A DNA stretch of 32,580 nt from Emmonsiellopsis sp. PD_33. Lineage: Eukaryota > Ascomycota > Eurotiomycetes > Onygenales > Ajellomycetaceae. Shown here one piece after another: positions 30,317-32,580 of the stretch (position 1 is its first letter; each line of letters starts with the position of its first letter). The notes under the pieces were generated by a model. The model saw nothing but the letters and a program-made list of their open reading frames with translations, had not been told where the DNA came from and searched no databases. Position numbers and translations under genes: made by a program. Location of the stretch: the NCBI GenBank assembly GCA_032988165.1, contig JANTQF010000385.1, forward strand, positions 1 through 32,580, read 5' to 3'.

Positions 30317-31065
30317 TCTTGGATGGTTGAATATTTTTGCCCGCCCGAAAAGCTGTAGAAATACGGTACAGTGCATTGTTATATATACTGTCACCTAACT
30401 TTTGGATACCTCCACCTTCTATACTCCCAACACCCGTCGGAAGGCAAATGATTTTATTCGAAGGAGCACGAATGGGACGACCACCCTCTCCGACCCCTTC
30501 CCGTTCCCCTTCCTTTTCTCCGGGTTATATATATTTTTAATTCATGTCTTTCTTATTTTCTGTTTAGTGTCTATTCCTTCCTTTTATTGTTACGGCGTTT
30601 CCTCCCTCAGTTCGTTAGATTTTGAGGGTGAGAGATCTAGGATAGTTGAAGCGTTTCTTTTTTTTAATATATAGACTCCGTTTTGTTTCCTAGGGTTTTC
30701 TTTTTGGTGTATCTATTGGATCTATAATGCTATGATATTTCCCATTTACATTTGATGTTTTTGCCTTGCTTTTAGTTTACTCTATATCCCTTTCTTTCAA
30801 AGCTAGTATCTCCTTGAAATCGGGCTTTTTTTCTAGGTATATAGGAAGAAAAGGCTATACGTATTTATGCATGTGAATAGTCAGTCAAAAGTTTTACTAT
30901 CAGCCTGAGGCATATTCTAGATATTTAACAAGCCAAACCAACTACATGAAATGCCATTCCACCGACCCATCCGTCCATCCATATCTATGCAAGCAACGTG
31001 ATGCATATATCCAGTGAATTCTATATTCCACAACTCAAAGAACCAAAAAAAAAACCTCAATCATA
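30317..31065. other. Convergent 3' region between KEX1 and CIA1
   Basis: KEX1 (plus) and CIA1 (minus) converge here. The DNA is AT- and T-rich with TATATA words near 30526-30534 and 30669 and contains no credible gene. It should hold both 3' UTRs and terminators. The short frames at 30337-30540 and 30402-30674 are low complexity. Confidence 0.65.
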
Positions 31066-32478
31066 TCACCGCTCCAACCTCCAAACCTTCACCTGCCCAT
31101 CATCCCCCGTACTAATCAACACCTCCTCCTCTTCCCCCTCCTTCTTCCCCCGATCCGCCCGCATCGCCCAGCAGATATGGTTAACTTCATAAACCCCATG
31201 CGCCGCATCGATAGTAGCGAGAACCTGCCATTCAGTCCGTAGAGTATCCGCCGACGCATCCATATCCGTATCCATCCCTCCATCCCCAGCCGTAGCCGTA
31301 GCCGTAGCAGGTTCCACGTCCATCTTCTCCGTCCCCTCAGGTTCCCCGCCCTTATCCTTCCCCCCAACAAACCGCTCCTGATACACAACGATCCTCCCAT
31401 CCGCGCCCGTCGACGCAATCAACCCGCTCCGCTTACTCCACGCAACGGAATATATCGATAGATCATGCTGCGCGGGCAACTGCGCCTGCTCGAACCATGT
31501 CTCATCGATGCCGGCGGGGCGGATGATGCTTGGTATCGACGACGCACCGGCGCCAGCGCCAGGGCCGGACGCATTGGGGATGCGAGCCTGTTTCTCCCAG
31601 ATGCGAATCGTGCGGTCGTCGGAGCAGGAGACGAGCCGAGGCCCCGTGAGCGTGTGATGGGCTATCCATTTCTGCCCCCTTTCCGTTTCCTCCCCAGCAC
31701 TATCTGCATCTGTATCTGTCGAAACAGGAACCGTCCTCTCCGCCTGGGCAGCCTCCCACTCAACACACCACACTGTGCCCTCATGGCCGCGCAAACAGCC
31801 CACCTGGCCCCAATCATCAATATCCTCGCGCCACAGACGGATGGTATCATCATAGCTCGCGCTGGCAAGACACTCCTCGTCCGGATGCCAGCACACCCAT
31901 TTCACATCCCCGGCATGCTCCTGCATGACCGCGACGGTCTCGAAATTGTTATCCCCATCATCCAGATCCTCCCAGATCCAAATCGACTTGTCCCGCGAGC
32001 AGGTCGCCAGCAGCGTGCCGGCAGGCGACCAGGAGACCGATTTCACCTCGCTGTCGTGCCCGTCTAGGAGGACCGCGAACCGCCATTCTTCCTCCTCTTC
32101 TTCCTCTTCCCCGTCCTCATCTTCTCCATCCGGGCTTTTACTTTTATTCACCTCCACCCCACCCCCAGCGCCAGCATCATCGCTATACCCATACCCATCC
32201 CACCTCCTCCAGATCCCCACCGTCGCATCGAAGCTGCCCGTCGCGAGCACGCTCTCCCCCTTGACCAGCGGCTTCCACGCGCAGCTGCGCACGCTGCGCT
32301 TGTGGCCGCCGGAGATTGTGGAGAGGAGGGTGAAGTTTTGCAGCGAGTAGACGCGCACGGTTTTGTCGGCGCTGCAGGTTGCGACGAGGGGGAGGCGCGG
32401 GTGGGGGCTGGTGAGCCAGGTGCGTTCGAGGGAGGGCGGGGTGAGGGGGGAGAGGAGGGTTAGGGTTGCGGCGGGCAT
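31066..32478 (-). CDS. CIA1: CIA1, cytosolic iron-sulfur assembly WD40 protein
   Basis: Seven-bladed WD40 scaffold of the CIA targeting complex (Cia1-Cia2-Met18), which delivers Fe-S clusters to cytosolic and nuclear apoproteins. Single exon, 470 residues; no intron is needed. WD repeats include ATCSADKTVRVYS, ATGSFDATVGIWRRW, LATCSRDKSIWIWED, LASASYDDTIRLWRED, LVSCSDDRTIRIWEK, IASTGADGRIVVY and ISTGDDGQVKVWRLE at the C-terminus, closing the propeller. It is longer than yeast Cia1 (330 residues) because of two inserts: an acidic Asp/Glu run after the second blade and an Ala/Thr/Asp-rich loop before the last blade. The ATG at 32478 is the only credible start before G-run sequence at the window edge. 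LTO1, a client adaptor of this complex, is at the other end of the window. Confidence 0.95.
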   Translation of the reverse strand: MPAATLTLLSPLTPPSLERTWLTSPHPRLPLVATCSADKTVRVYSLQNFTLLSTISGGHKRSVRSCAWKPLVKGESVLATGSFDATVGIWRRWDGYGYSDDAGAGGGVEVNKSKSPDGEDEDGEEEEEEEEWRFAVLLDGHDSEVKSVSWSPAGTLLATCSRDKSIWIWEDLDDGDNNFETVAVMQEHAGDVKWVCWHPDEECLASASYDDTIRLWREDIDDWGQVGCLRGHEGTVWCVEWEAAQAERTVPVSTDTDADSAGEETERGQKWIAHHTLTGPRLVSCSDDRTIRIWEKQARIPNASGPGAGAGASSIPSIIRPAGIDETWFEQAQLPAQHDLSIYSVAWSKRSGLIASTGADGRIVVYQERFVGGKDKGGEPEGTEKMDVEPATATATAGDGGMDTDMDASADTLRTEWQVLATIDAAHGVYEVNHICWAMRADRGKKEGEEEEVLISTGDDGQVKVWRLER

Positions 32479-32580
32479 GGGTGTGGAGGGGGGGGGGGGA
32501 TCGAGGGTGGGTGGGGGGGGGGGGGGGGGGGGGCCTTGGGGGGCTCTTTTGTTCGGGGGGGTGGGGTTTTGGGGGTGGTG
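32479..32580. other. G-run-rich edge of the window, upstream of CIA1
   Basis: The last 100 bases contain long G homopolymers, 12 at 32488-32499 and 21 at 32513-32533, with further G5-G7 runs to the end. It should be the CIA1 promoter but is unlike any other promoter here. It may be a low-quality contig end or a real C-rich leader seen on the other strand. Confidence 0.6.

Noticed and set aside
31465..32067. 200-codon plus-strand frame opposite CIA1
   Set aside because: It is antisense to a well-supported WD40 protein and arises from codon bias; its sequence has no domain.
32455..32470. AGGGTTAGGG telomere-like word near the window edge
   Set aside because: It lies inside the CIA1 coding sequence (leucine-threonine codons on the minus strand) and is not repeated, so the window end is not shown to be a telomere.
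1..32580. CRISPR array, prophage, bacterial operon or intact transposon
   Set aside because: No regularly spaced repeats, terminal inverted repeats, integrase or transposase remains were seen; spliced genes throughout show a fungal nuclear genome.

Overview
The window is nuclear DNA of a filamentous ascomycete, most likely a member of the Eurotiales (Aspergillus/Penicillium type). I base this on short introns (about 50-120 bp) with GT..AG ends and CTAAC/CTGAC-like branch points, intergenic gaps of 0.2-2 kb, Kozak-like starts, and the gene families present. I read 13 protein-coding genes with good support, one possible small gene and one unexplained coding-like fragment. I found no bacterial operon, CRISPR array, recognisable transposon, rRNA or convincing tRNA. 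I joined exons by eye from reading frame, splice signals and family conservation; every spliced model given closes exactly in frame.

Layout. 0.6-5.3 kb: cytosolic methionyl-tRNA synthetase (minus) and LTO1 (plus) share a 216-bp divergent promoter; LTO1 converges on the MYG1 exonuclease (minus). 5.3-9.8 kb: sparse DNA around a CCC1-type vacuolar iron/manganese transporter (minus). 9.8-14.5 kb: two secreted phosphoesterase-superfamily enzymes in the same orientation, an acid-phosphatase-like protein and a phospholipase-C-like protein. 15.8-17.1 kb: ICE2, an ER membrane protein. 17.7-18.1 kb: a possible 60-residue gene. 19.9-20.6 kb: an IGO1/endosulfine gene (minus) whose three exons lack long ATG-initiated frames and are easily missed. 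21.5-25.9 kb: a 7-TM fungal rhodopsin-domain protein and a secreted FAD-linked oxidase, divergently arranged. 26.7-27.7 kb: SFM1, a SPOUT protein-arginine methyltransferase. 28.3-30.3 kb: KEX1 carboxypeptidase. 31.1-32.5 kb: CIA1. The last 100 bases are G-run-rich and look like a contig edge.

How the genes relate. Most are ordinary housekeeping genes. Iron/Fe-S handling recurs: LTO1 (adaptor for Rli1 maturation), CIA1 (the WD40 scaffold of the same targeting machinery) and CCC1 (iron storage) are all here. MetRS, SFM1 (ribosomal protein Rps3), MYG1 and LTO1 (via Rli1/ABCE1) all touch translation. The most accessory-looking parts are the two secreted phosphoesterases and the rhodopsin-domain/FAD-oxidase pair. 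I did not find a convincing new multi-gene system. The best leads are tiny exons (8 and 18 nt) encoding core motifs, a possible two-start MYG1, a 48-codon uORF before KEX1, a palindromic double GATA site upstream of IGO1, and an unidentified coding-like fragment near 12 kb.
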